A stretch of 64,000 nucleotides of DNA from Orychophragmus violaceus (lineage: Eukaryota; Streptophyta; Magnoliopsida; Brassicales; Brassicaceae): contig CM058238.1 in NCBI GenBank assembly GCA_030180135.1, positions 93,008,619-93,072,618 on the forward strand, read 5' to 3'. A program made the translations under genes and the position numbers. The stretch's first letter is position 1. The number at the start of each line of letters is the position of its first letter. Shown here in pieces: positions 9,589 to 21,670 of the stretch. The notes beneath the pieces were generated by a model, which ran no database searches, was not told the origin of the DNA, and saw nothing but the letters and a program-made list of their open reading frames with translations.

Positions 9589-9740
9589 CCGTGTACCGCG
9601 ATCAGCGCCTCGGCAGCACGTCCATCCGGCTGGACGGATCAGTACATGCGCGATGCGCATCAAGCCGTGTACCGCGATCAGCGCCTCGGCAGTACGTCCA
9701 TCCGAAGGAACGGATCGGTACATGCGCGATGCGCGTCAAG
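9589..9740. repeat. 76-bp tandem duplication in the 5' LTR
   Basis: Same structure as 2547-2698, lying in the transcribed part of the LTR downstream of the TATA box. Confidence 0.8.
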
Positions 9741-10611
9741 CCGCGTCAGTCCGCCCGTCAGTCCCGATCATGCGCGCATCATCCCGAGCCGACCAGTCCG
9801 TGGCGCGCGATCATCCGTACGGACAAAACACACGTCCGGCTAGCGTCCCGCGATAAGGCACCCGTCAGTACGTAGGGTCGCGACTGTTCACCGCGAACGG
9901 ACGCGATGGTTCCGCGGACGGTTACCATCGATCCGTTACCGCGGTGTCTGGTCCGCGACTATCCCGACCATCCGATAGCGGTTTACGGTACGACCGTGTA
10001 CGCCGATCATTTCCAGACCGTTCGACGCCGGTCAGTCCATCCCGCGGTTTATGGTCCGGCTATCTAATCCCGATAAGCCGTCCGACCATCCCATGACCCG
10101 GTTGCTCTTCCCACAACCGTCCGATCATCCGCGTATGAACCCAACAACCTTTAGCGTCCGCGGTACACGACCCAACCGTTCGAACCGCGATCATGGCCTT
10201 TGGCCGATCGCTTGAATGTTCAACCAAGCCGACACTAAAACCGTGTTGTCTAACCCGGTCCTATTTCCAGGAGAAGGAGTAGAAGAAGGATGTTATCCGG
10301 CCACAACTTAACCGACCATAGGCCACGGTTTGACCCAAGGCCGAGAGAAGAGATGGTCACGGTCTAACCTTTGCGGTCGTGGTGGACTTGCCCGGATCAC
10401 GGCTTGATTCTCCTGCCATAATTCCTCCTTAAGCCGCTCCAATTCACCCACCAAAACCCTTGAACAATCGCCGACTCTCTCTCTAGAAAACCGGCCACAA
10501 ACGCCTTTCTCTCTCTAGTGTTTCACTCGGTTTTTCTTGGCCTTTGCCTTTAGAAAAATCTGGGTTTTCCCCCTTCTCCACTTGTGTGCGAAAAATGACC
10601 CCCAAGGCTTC

Positions 10612-10619
10612 TATTTATA
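10612..10619 (-). promoter_or_regulatory. TATA box of the 5' LTR
   Basis: TATAAATA on the minus strand, the likely core promoter for the inner element's genomic RNA. It has the same flanking palindromic context (GGCTTATAAATAGAAGCC) as in the 3' LTR. Confidence 0.8.
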
Positions 10620-10717
10620 AGCCTTGGATCGCCCAATAACCGCCCATGGCAATGGCTGCCTTTGGGACTAGCGAATGGACACAAGTCCATTGGTGGCCAT
10701 TCGCTTATGGGCGCTAG

Positions 10718-10742
10718 GATCAGCTAGTGTCACTAGCTGATC
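10718..10742. promoter_or_regulatory. U3 palindrome of the 5' LTR
   Basis: The same 12-bp-arm inverted repeat with a one-base centre as at 3676-3700, about 100 bp upstream of the active TATA box. Confidence 0.55.
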
Positions 10743-10952
10743 AGCTCACTTTCACACTTCACACTTCAACCGAGCTGAGCCGAGCTACCCACACTTATTC
10801 CAGCTGATTCCCACTTGATTAAGCTCCATTCCAGCTGAGCTTAACCTAATTCCGTCCATAGAACACTTCCCTTTTGGCCATCTCAGCCTTAGGTCCGAGT
10901 TTCTGGTCCTATGGACGCCCAATGGCCCGTAGGCCGGTTCGGGGATGTTACA

Positions 10953-10957
10953 GAGAT
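10953..10957. repeat. Target-site duplication GAGAT, right copy
   Basis: GAGAT directly after the inner 5' LTR matches 1987-1991 and is followed by the continuation of the outer pol. Confidence 0.95.
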
Positions 10958-11216
10958 CCCCGCAGATCTTAAGGCAAACCTCACTTTGGAAACTAGACCC
11001 ATAAGGATCCTGGATCGACTGGAAAAAGTCACCAGGAAGAAGGTAATTCAGATGGTCAAGGTGGAATGGATTTGCAACGGAGTTAAGGAGATCACTTGGG
11101 AAACCGAGGCCCGAATGAAGGCTGATTACCCAGAGTGGTTTGAGGAGTTTACAAGAGACGAACTTCTTGGAGCGGATTCGGGGACGAATCCATTTCAAGG
11201 GGGGGAGAACTTGTAA
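10958..11216 (+). pseudogene. Outer pol, 3' part: chromodomain
   Basis: Continues the frame broken at 1991 (AT|C CCC GCA) and encodes the last 86 or so residues. These contain the chromodomain (RPIRILDRLEK...IKVEW-type core, WETEARMKADYPEWF) and the terminal ADSGTNPFQGGENL. The stop TAA at 11214-11216 lies in the 3' LTR. The chromodomain of chromoviral integrases directs integration to marked heterochromatin. Here it has been cut away from its integrase by the nested insertion, so the outer copy cannot make a targeting-competent integrase. Confidence 0.93.
11197..11211 (+). other. Polypurine tract of the outer element
   Basis: AAGGGGGGGAGAACT immediately before the LTR start TGTAACATCC, identical to the inner element's tract. 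Confidence 0.9.
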
Positions 11217-11420
11217 CATCCCCGAACCGGCCTACGGGCCATTGGGCGTCCATAGGACCAGAAACACGAACTTAAGGCTGAGATGGCCAAAAGGGAAGTG
11301 TTCTATGGACAGAATTAGGTTAAGCTCAGCTGGAATGGAGCTTAATCAATCGGGAATCAGCTGGAATGAGTGTGGGTAGCTCGGCTCAGCTCGGTTGAAG
11401 TGTGAAGTGTGGAATGAGCT

Positions 11421-11445
11421 GATCAGCTAGTGTCACTAGCTGATC
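11421..11445. promoter_or_regulatory. U3 palindrome of the outer LTR
   Basis: Same perfect 12-bp-arm inverted repeat (GATCAGCTAGTG / CACTAGCTGATC, centre T), conserved although neighbouring LTR sequence has diverged. Confidence 0.55.
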
Positions 11446-11543
11446 TTAGCGCCCATAAGCGAATGGCCACCAAGGGACTTGTGTCCATTCGCTAGTCCCA
11501 AAGGCAACCATTGCCATGGGCGGTTATGGGGCGATCTAAGGCT

Positions 11544-11551
11544 TATAAATA
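11544..11551 (+). promoter_or_regulatory. TATA box of the outer LTR
   Basis: TATAAATA about 330 bp into the LTR. It points rightward into the satellite array, so it could drive read-through transcription of the satellite. Confidence 0.75.
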
Positions 11552-12419
11552 GAAGCCTTAGAGGCCATTTTCGCACACAAGTTCACAAGGGGGAAAACCC
11601 AGATTTTTCTAAAAAGCAAAGGCCAAGAAAAACCGAGTGAAACACTAGAGAGAGAAAGGCGTTTGTGGCCGGTTTTCTGGAGAGAGAGTCGGCGATTGTT
11701 CAAGGGTTTTGGTGGGTGATTTGGAGCGGCTTAAGGAGGAATTATGGCGGGAGAATCAAGCCGTGATCCGGGCAAGTCCACCGCGACCGCAAAGGTTAGA
11801 CCGTGACCATCTCTTCTCTCGGCCTTGGGCCAAACCGTGGCCTATGGTCGGTTAAGTTGTGGCCGGATAACATTCTTCCTCTACTCCTTCTCCTGGAACT
11901 AGGACCGGGTTAGACAACACGGTTTTAGTGTCGTCTTGGTTAAACATTCAAGCGATCGGCCAAGGGCCATGATCGCGGTTCGAACGGTTGGGTCGTGTAC
12001 CGCGGACGCTAAAGGTTGTTCGGTCCATACGCGGATGATCGGACGGTTGTGGGAAGAGCAACCGGGTCATGAGATGATCGGACGGCTTATCGGGATTAGA
12101 TAGCCGGATCATAAACCGCGGGATGGACTGACCGGCGTTGAACGGTCTGGAAATGATCGGCGTACACGGTCGTACCGTAAACCGCTATCGGATGGTCGGG
12201 ATAGTCGCGGACCAGACACCGCGGTAACGGATCGATGGCAACCGTCCGCGGAACCATCGCGTCCGTTCGCAGTGAACAGTCGCGACCCTACGTACCGACG
12301 GGTGCCTTATCGCGGGACGCTAGCCGGACGTGTCTTTGTCCGTACGGATGATCGCGCGCCACGGACTGGTCGGCTCGGGATGACACGCGCATGATCGGGA
12401 CTGACGGGCGGACTGACGC

Positions 12420-12573
12420 GGCTTGACGCGCATCGCGCATGTACCGATCCGATCCTTCGGATGGACGTACTGCCGAGGCGCATGATCGCGGTACACGGCT
12501 TGACGCGCATCGCGCATGTACTGATCCGTCCAACCGGATGGAAGTGCTGCCGAGGCGCTGATCGCGGTACACG
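12420..12573. repeat. 77-bp tandem duplication in the outer LTR
   Basis: Two copies beginning GGCTTGACGCGCATCGCG at 12420 and 12497, the reverse-complement counterpart of the duplication in the inner LTRs. The duplication therefore predates the split of the copies. Confidence 0.8.
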
Positions 12574-12930
12574 GACTGACGCGCACGGACAAGGATCGTG
12601 GTTTTAACCACGGATCCAGAACGGTCGTGACGCGGTCCAAATATGGAAACTTAGCCGATTAGAATGGAATTAGAACGGTTTAGGGTTTTTCATGTTGCAT
12701 TGGGTTATTGAGCATATAGAATTGTATAATGCTAAGTTGATGGTTATACTATTCATACTTATGTTGTTTTGTTGCATTTCAGGACATGCGGACGATCATG
12801 AGGATGATCGATCCTAGGAGCGGACCGAGACGGGACGAGTGGTGTGTTATTTAGATAGACATTGTTAGGACCGAATACTTTATTAGCATAATGCGATTGA
12901 CTCACATTGTATTGGTACCTTGGTTTGATT

Positions 12931-12936
12931 AATAAA
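12931..12936 (+). terminator. Putative poly(A) signal AATAAA in the outer LTR
   Basis: AATAAA about 185 bp before the LTR end, at the same relative position as in the inner LTRs. Confidence 0.5.
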
Positions 12937-15900
12937 ATGTCTATTTGCCTTTATTGCCTTAGTTAAGATTGAATGGAAATGAAACGAATGAAATTGACTT
13001 AAGCTCGAATTTGACTAAGTATGGAATAAATGGGCTTGAGGTTGACAACGAACCTCAAGTCGTATTACTTAGTGAATGGAACGGCCGTTCCGGCCGTAGT
13101 GTCGGGATGGGGTGTTTCAGGATCAGTCCACGATCAGTTTATCATATACCGTCATTTTTTCATATGTTTCCTCCACCACACCTCCTTACTGTCCATATGA
13201 GGGGTTTTGGTCGTGGTACTTTCGAAAAAACTCGACCTGATTCTTCCCGGGCCATGAACACTTGGTTTTTCATGCACCGCGACTGTCCCACGGTGCATAG
13301 GATCAGTCCACAATCAGTTTATCCTATCCCGTCATTTTGTTTTCACCCGTTTCCTCCACCACTCCTCCTTACTGTCTATATGAGGGGTTTTGGTCGTGGT
13401 ACTTTCGAAAAAACTCGATCCGATTCTTCCCGGGCCATGAACACTTGGTTTTTGATGCACCGCGACTGTCCCACAGTGCATATGATCAGTCCACGATCAG
13501 TTTATCATATCCCGTCATTTTTTTTCACCTGTTTCCTCCACCACACCTCCTTACTGTCCATATGAGGGGTTTTGGTCGTGGTACTTTCGAAAAAACTCGA
13601 CCCGATCCTTCTCGGGACATGAACACTTAGTTTTTCATGCACCGCGACTGTCCCACGGTGCATAAGATTAGTCCACGATCAGTTTATCCTATCCCGTCAT
13701 TTTTTTTTTCACTTGTTTCCTCCACAACACCTCCTTACTGTCCATATGAGGGGTTTTGGTCGTGGTACTTTCGAAAAAACTCGACCCGATCCTTCCCGGG
13801 ACATGAACACTTGGTTTTTCATGCACCGCGACTGTCCCACGGTGCATAGGATCAATCCACGATCAGTTTATCATATACCGTCATTTTTTTTCACCCGTTT
13901 CCTCCACCACACCTCCTTACTGTCTATATGAGGGGTTTTGGTCGTGGTACTTTCGAAAAAACTCGACCCGATCCTTCTCGGGACATGAACACTTGGTTTT
14001 TCATGCACCGCGACTGTCCCACGGTGCATAGGATCAGTCCACGATCAGTGTATCATATACCGTCATTTTTTTTCACCCGTTTCCTCCACCACACCTCCTT
14101 ACTGTCTATATGAGGGGTTTTGGTCGTGGTACTTTCGAAAAAACTCGAACCGATTCTTCCCGGGCCATGAACACGTGGTTTTTCATGCACCGCGACTGTC
14201 CCACGGTGCATAGGATCAGTCCACGATCGGTTTATCATATACCGTCATTTTTTTTTCACTTGTTTCCTCCACCACACCTCCTTACTGTCCATATGAGGGG
14301 TTTTGGTCGTGGTACTTTCGAAAAAACTCGACCCGATTCTTCCCGGGCCATGAACACTTGGTTTTTCATGCACCGCGACTGTCCCACGGTGCATAGGATC
14401 AGTCGACGATCAGTTTATCATATACCGTCATTTTTTTCACATGTTTCCTCCACCACACCTCCTTACTGTCCATATGAGGGGTTTTGGTCGTGTTACTTTC
14501 GAAAAAACTCGACCTGATTCTTCTTGGGCCATGAACACTTGGTTTTTCATGCACCGCGACTGTCCCACGGTGCATAGGATCAGTCCACGATCAGTTTATC
14601 ATATCCCGTCATTTTTTTTTCACTTGTTTCCTCCACCACACCTCCTTACTGTCCATATGAGGGGTTTTGGTCGTGGTACTTTCGAAAAAACTCGACCTGA
14701 TTCTTCTCGGGCCATGAACACTTGGTTTTTCATGCACCGCGACTGTCCCACGGTGCATAGGATCAGTCCACGATCAGTTTATCATATACCGTCATTTTTT
14801 TTCACTTGTTTCCTCCACCACACCTCCTTACTGTCTATATGAGGGGTTTTGGTCGTGGTACTTTCGAAAAAACTCGACCCGATCCTTCTCGGGACATGAA
14901 CACTTGGTTTTTCATGCACCGCGACTGTCCCACGGTGCATAGGATCAGTCCACGATCAGTTTATCATATACCGTCATTTTTTCATATGTTTCCTCCACCA
15001 CACCTCCTTACTGTCCATATGAGGGGTTTTGGTCGTGGTACTTTCGAAAAAACTCGACCTGATTCTTCCCGGGCCATGAACACTTGGTTTTTCATGCACC
15101 GCGACTGTCCCACGGTGCATAGGATCAGTCCACGATCAGTTTATCCTATCCCGTCATTTTGTTTTCACCCGTTTCCTCCACCACACCTCCTTACTGTCCA
15201 TATGAGGGGTTTTGGTCGTGGTACTTTCGAAAAAACTCGACCCGATCCTTCCCGGGACATGAACACTTGGTTTTTCATGCACCGCGACTGTCCCACGGTG
15301 CATAGGATCAATCCACGATCAGTTTATCATATACCGTCATTTTTTTTTCACCCGTTTCCTCCACCACACCTCCTTACTGTCTATATGAGGGGTTTTGGTC
15401 GTGGTACTTTCGAAAAAACTCGACCCGATCCTTCTCGGGACATGAACACTTGGATTTTCATGCACCGCGACTGTCCCACGGTGCATAGGATCAGTCCACG
15501 ATCAGTTTATCATATACCGTCATTTTGTTTTCACCCGTTTCCTCCACCACTCCTCCTTACTGTCTATATGAGGGGTTTTGGTCGTGGTACTTTCGAAAAA
15601 ACTCAACCCGATTCTTCCCGGGCCATGAACACTTGGTTTTTCATGCACCGCGACTGTCCCACGGTGCATAGGATCAGTCCACGATCAGTTTATCATATCC
15701 CGTCATTTTTTTTTCACCTGTTTCCTCCACCACACCTCCTTACTGTCCATATGATGGGTTTTGGTCGTGGTACTTTCGAAAAAACTCGACCCGATCCTTC
15801 TCGGGACATGAACACTTGGTTTTTCATGCACCGCGACTGTCCCACGGTGCATAGGATCAGTCCACGATCAGTTTATCCTATCCCGTCATTTTTTTTTCAC

Positions 15901-17286
15901 TTGTTTCCTCCACCACACCTCCTTACTGTCCATATGAGGGGTTTTGGTCGTGGTACTTTCGAAAAAACTCGACCCGATCCTTCTCGGGACATGAACACTT
16001 GGTTTTTCATGCACCGCGACTGTCCCACGGTGCATAGGATCAGTCCACGATCAGTTTATCATATACCGTCATTTTTTTCACATGTTTCCTCCACCACACC
16101 TCCTTACTGTCCATATGAGGGGTTTTGGTCGTGGTACTTTCGAAAAAACTCGACCCGATTCTTCCCGGGCCATGAACACTTGGTTTTTCATGCACCGCGA
16201 CTGTCCCACGGTGCATAGGATCAGTCCACGATCAGTTTATCATATACCGTCATTTTTTTTCACTTGTTTCCTCCACCACACCTCCTTACTGTCTATATGA
16301 GGGGTTTTGGTCGTGGTACTTTCGAAAAAAACTCGACCCGATCCTTCTTGAGACATGAACACTTGGTTTTTCATGCACTGCGACTGTCCCACGGTGCATA
16401 GGATCAGTCCACGATCAGTTTATCATATACCGTCATTTTTTTTTCACATGTTTCCTCCACCACACCTCCTTACTGTCCATATGAGGGGTTTTGGTCGTGG
16501 TACTTTCGAAAAAACTCGACCTGATTCTTCCCGGGCCATGAACACTTGGTTTTTCATGCACCGCGACTGTCCCACGGTGCATAGGATCAGTCCACGATCA
16601 GTTTATCCTATCCCGTCATTTTGTTTTCACCCGTTTCCTCCACCACACCTCCTTACTGTCCATATGAGGGGTTTTGGTTGTGGTACTTTCGAAAAAACTC
16701 GACCCGATCCTTCCCGGGACATGAACACTTGGTTTTTCATGCACCGCGACTGTCCCACGGTGTATAGGATCAGTCCACGATCAGTTTATCATATACCGTC
16801 ATTTTGTTTTCACCCGTTTCCTCCACCACACCTCCTTACTGTCTATATGAGGGGTTTTGGTCGTGGTACTTTCGAAAAAACTCGACCCGATCCTTCTCGG
16901 GACATGAACACTTGGTTTTTCATGCACCGCGACTGTCCCACGGTGCATAGGATCAGTCCACGATCAGTTTATCATATACCGTCATTTTGTTTTCACCCGT
17001 TTCCTCCACCACTCCTCCTTACTGTCTATATGAGGGGTTTTGGTCGTGGTACTTTCGAAAAAACTCGATCCGATTCTTCCCGGGCCATGAACACTTGGTT
17101 TTTCATGCACCGCGACTGTCCCACGGTGCATAGGATCAGTCCACGATCAGTTTATCATATCCCGTCATTTTTTTTCACCTGTTTCCTCCACCACACCTCC
17201 TTACTGTCCATATGAGGGGTTTTGGTCGTGGTACTTTCGAAAAAACTCGACCCGATCCTTCTCGGGACATGAACACTTAGTTTTTC

Positions 17287-20200
17287 ATGCACCGCGACTG
17301 TCCCACGGTGCATAAGATCAGTCCACGATCAGTTTATCCTATCCCGTCATTTTTTTTTCACTTGTTTCCTCCACCACACCTCCTTACTGTCCATATGAGG
17401 GGTTTTGGTCGTGGTACTTTCGAAAAAACTCGACCCGATCCTTCTCGGGACATGAACACTTGGTTTTTCATGCACCACGACTGTCCCACGGTGCATAGGA
17501 TCAGTCCACGATCAGTTTATCCTATCCCGTCATTTTTTTTTCACTTGTTTCCTCCACCACACCTCCTTACTGTCCATATGAGGGGTTTTGGTCGTGGTAC
17601 TTTCGAAAAAACTCGACCCGATCCTTCTCGGGACATGAACACTTGGTTTTTCATGCACCGCGACTGTCCCACGGTGCATAGGATCAGTCCACGATCAGTT
17701 TATCATATACCGTCATTTTTTTCACATGTTTCCTCCACCACACCTCCTTACTGTCCATATGAGGGGTTTTGGTCGTGGTACTTTCGAAAAAACTCGACCC
17801 GATTCTTCCCGGGCCATGAACACTTGGTTTTTCATGCACCGCGACTGTCCCACGGTGCATAGGATCAGTCCACGATCAGTTTATCATATACCGTCATTTT
17901 TTTTTCACTTGTTTCCTCCACCACACCTCCTTACTGTCTATATGAGGGGTTTTGGTCGTGGTACTTTCGAAAAAAACTCGACCCGATCCTTCTTGAGACA
18001 TGAACACTTGGTTTTTCATGCACTGCGACTGTCCCACGGTGCATAGGATCAGTCCACGATCAGTTTATCATATACCGTCATTTTTTTTTCACATGTTTCC
18101 TCCACCACACCTCCTTACTGTCCATATGAGGGGTTTTGGTCGTGGTACTTTCGAAAAAACTCGACCTGATTCTTCCCGGGCCATGAACACTTGGTTTTTC
18201 ATGCACCGCGACTGTCCCACGGTGCATAGGATCAGTCCACGATCAGTTTATCCTATCCCGTCATTTTGTTTTCACCCGTTTCCTCCACCACACCTCCTTA
18301 CTGTCCATATGAGGGGTTTTGGTTGTGGTACTTTCGAAAAAACTCGACCCGATCCTTCCCGGGACATGAACACTTGGTTTTTCATGCACCGCGACTGTCC
18401 CACGGTGTATAGGATCAGTCCACGATCAGTTTATCATATACCGTCATTTTGTTTTCACCCGTTTCCTCCACCACACCTCCTTACTGTCTATATGAGGGGT
18501 TTTGGTCGTGGTACTTTCGAAAAAACTCGACCCGATCCTTCTCGGGACATGAACACTTGGTTTTTCATGCACCGCGACTGTCCCACGGTGCATAGGATCA
18601 GTCCACGATCAGTTTATCATATACCGTCATTTTGTTTTCACCCGTTTCCTCCACCACTCCTCCTTACTGTCTATATGAGGGGTTTTGGTCGTGGTACTTT
18701 CGAAAAAACTCGATCCGATTCTTCCCGGGCCATGAACACTTGGTTTTTCATGCACCGCGACTGTCCCACGGTGCATAGGATCAGTCCACGATCAGTTTAT
18801 CATATCCCGTCATTTTTTTTCACCTGTTTCCTCCACCACACCTCCTTACTGTCCATATGAGGGGTTTTGGTCGTGGTACTTTCGAAAAAACTCGACCCGA
18901 TCCTTCTCGGGACATGAACACTTAGTTTTTCATGCACCGCGACTGTCCCACGGTGCATAAGATCAGTCCACGATCAGTTTATCCTATCCCGTCATTTTTT
19001 TTTCACTTGTTTCCTCCACCACACCTCCTTACTGTCCATATGAGGGGTTTTGGTCGTGGTACTTTCGAAAAAACTCGACCCGATCCTTCTCGGGACATGA
19101 ACACTTGGTTTTTCATGCACCGCGACTGTCCCACGGTGCATAGGATCAGTCCACGATCAGTTTATCATATACCGTCATTTTTTTCACATGTTTCCTCCAC
19201 CACACCTCCTTACTGTCCATATGAGGGGTTTTGGTCGTGGTACTTTCGAAAAAACTCGACCCGATCCTTCTCGGGACATGAACACTTGGTTTTTCATGCA
19301 CCGCGACTGTCCCACGGTGCATAGGATCAGTCCACGATCAGTTTATCCTATCCCGTCATTTTTTTTTCACTTGTTTCCTCCACCACACCTCCTTACTGTC
19401 CATATGAGGGGTTTTGGTCGTGGTACTTTCGAAAAAACTCGACCCGATCCTTCTCGGGACATGAACACTTAGTTTTTCATGCACCGCGACTGTCCCACGG
19501 TGCATAAGATCAGTCCACGATCAGTTTATCCTATCCCGTCATTTTTTTTTCACTTGTTTCCTCCACCACACCTCCTTACTGTCCATATGAGGGGTTTTGG
19601 TCGTGGTACTTTCGAAAAAACTCGACCCGATCCTTCTCGGGACATGAACACTTGGTTTTTCATGCACCACGACTGTCCCACGGTGCATAGGATCAGTCCA
19701 CGATCAGTTTATCCTATCCCGTCATTTTTTTTTCACTTGTTTCCTCCACCACACCTCCTTACTGTCCATATGAGGGGTTTTGGTCGTGGTACTTTCGAAA
19801 AAACTCGACCCGATCCTTCTCGGGACATGAACACTTGGTTTTTCATGCACCGCGACTGTCCCACGGTGCATAGGATCAGTCCACGATCAGTTTATCATAT
19901 ACCGTCATTTTTTTCACATGTTTCCTCCACCACACCTCCTTACTGTCCATATGAGGGGTTTTGGTCGTGGTACTTTCGAAAAAACTCGACCCGATTCTTC
20001 CCGGGCCATGAACACTTGGTTTTTCATGCACCGCGACTGTCCCACGGTGCATAGGATCAGTCCACGATCAGTTTATCATATACCGTCATTTTTTTTTCAC
20101 TTGTTTCCTCCACCACACCTCCTTACTGTCTATATGAGGGGTTTTGGTCGTGGTACTTTCGAAAAAAACTCGACCCGATCCTTCTTGAGACATGAACACT

Positions 20201-21670
20201 TGGTTTTTCATGCACTGCGACTGTCCCACGGTGCATAGGATCAGTCCACGATCAGTTTATCATATACCGTCATTTTTTTTTCACATGTTTCCTCCACCAC
20301 ACCTCCTTACTGTCCATATGAGGGGTTTTGGTCGTGGTACTTTCGAAAAAACTCGACCTGATTCTTCCCGGGCCATGAACACTTGGTTTTTCATGCACCG
20401 CGACTGTCCCACGGTGCATAGGATCAGTCCACGATCAGTTTATCCTATCCCGTCATTTTGTTTTCACCCGTTTCCTCCACCACACCTCCTTACTGTCCAT
20501 ATGAGGGGTTTTGGTTGTGGTACTTTCGAAAAAACTCGACCCGATCCTTCCCGGGACATGAACACTTGGTTTTTCATGCACCGCGACTGTCCCACGGTGT
20601 ATAGGATCAGTCCACGATCAGTTTATCATATACCGTCATTTTGTTTTCACCCGTTTCCTCCACCACACCTCCTTACTGTCTATATGAGGGGTTTTGGTCG
20701 TGGTACTTTCGAAAAAACTCGACCCGATCCTTCTCGGGACATGAACACTTGGTTTTTCATGCACCGCGACTGTCCCACGGTGCATAGGATCAGTCCACGA
20801 TCAGTTTATCATATACCGTCATTTTGTTTTCACCCGTTTCCTCCACCACTCCTCCTTACTGTCTATATGAGGGGTTTTGGTCGTGGTACTTTCGAAAAAA
20901 CTCGATCCGATTCTTCCCGGGCCATGAACACTTGGTTTTTCATGCACCGCGACTGTCCCACGGTGCATAGGATCAGTCCACGATCAGTTTATCATATCCC
21001 GTCATTTTTTTTCACCTGTTTCCTCCACCACACCTCCTTACTGTCCATATGAGGGGTTTTGGTCGTGGTACTTTCGAAAAAACTCGACCCGATCCTTCTC
21101 GGGACATGAACACTTAGTTTTTCATGCACCGCGACTGTCCCACGGTGCATAAGATCAGTCCACGATCAGTTTATCCTATCCCGTCATTTTTTTTTCACTT
21201 GTTTCCTCCACCACACCTCCTTACTGTCCATATGAGGGGTTTTGGTCGTGGTACTTTCGAAAAAACTCGACCCGATCCTTCTCGGGACATGAACACTTGG
21301 TTTTTCATGCACCGCGACTGTCCCACGGTGCATAGGATCAGTCCACGATCAGTTTATCATATACCGTCATTTTTTCACATGTTTCCTCCACCACACCTCC
21401 TTACTGTCCATATGAGGGGTTTTGGTCGTGGTACTTTCGAAAAAACTCGACCCGATCCTTCTCGGGACATGAACACTTGGTTTTTCATGCACCGCGACTG
21501 TCCCACGGTGCATAGGATCAGTCCACGATCAGTTTATCCTATCCCGTCATTTTTTTTTCACTTGTTTCCTCCACCACACCTCCTTACTGTCCATATGAGG
21601 GGTTTTGGTCGTGGTACTTTCGAAAAAACTCGACCCGATTCTTCCCGGGCCATGAACACTTGGTTTTTCA
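17287..21670. repeat. Higher-order repeat: 12-monomer tandem duplication
   Basis: Blocks recur at a spacing of 2192 bp (12 monomers) with the same private variants: 17287 with 19479, 17726 with 19918, 18000 with 20192 and 18932 with 21124. An overlapping 9-monomer copy (spacing 1645 bp) links 16355 with 18000. Sequence between matched points is identical apart from T-run lengths near the right boundary. The block ends are approximate. Confidence 0.85.

Larger units (their letters stand above)
1992..10952 (-). mobile_element. Complete autonomous Tekay-type LTR retrotransposon, nested
   Basis: This 8961-bp element reads right to left: 5' LTR (9034-10952), primer site (9019-9030), gag (7404-8897), pol (3906-7331 plus an open lead-in), polypurine tract (3911-3925), 3' LTR (1992-3910). 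LTR ends are TG...CA, both LTRs are 1919 bp, and a 5-bp GAGAT duplication flanks the element. The order protease-RT-RNase H-integrase with a C-terminal chromodomain is diagnostic of chromoviruses; the long LTRs and this chromodomain type suggest the Tekay/Del lineage. No disabling mutation was seen apart from the stops in the 90-nt gag/pol segment, which may be an intron. It is inserted head-on into another copy of its own family. Confidence 0.95.
9034..10952 (-). repeat. 5' LTR of the inner element
   Basis: This 1919-bp LTR is nearly identical to 1992-3910 (three substitutions seen). It drives the genomic RNA of the inner element, reading leftward. It carries the U3 palindrome (10718-10742), TATA box (10612-10619), CpG-dense block (about 9523-10222) with the 76-bp duplication (9589-9740), and AATAAA (9227-9232). 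Confidence 0.95.
10958..13119 (+). mobile_element. Outer Tekay-type LTR retrotransposon, right segment
   Basis: End of pol, polypurine tract and complete 3' LTR of the + strand outer element. It ends at CA (13119). The next bases GGATC are satellite sequence and should be one copy of its target duplication; the partner lies left of the window. Confidence 0.93.
11212..13119 (+). repeat. 3' LTR of the outer element
   Basis: This 1908-bp LTR has ends TGTAACATCC...GGGTGTTTCA. It is the same family as the inner LTRs but visibly more diverged (11 bp shorter, many substitutions), which fits an older insertion or a sister subfamily. It contains the palindrome (11421-11445), TATA box (11544-11551), CpG-dense block (about 11940-12640, with a roughly 77-bp duplication at 12420-12573) and AATAAA (12931-12936). 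Confidence 0.95.

Noticed and set aside
12969..13565. 198-codon ORF across the LTR-satellite junction
   Set aside because: A chance fusion of LTR end and satellite frame.
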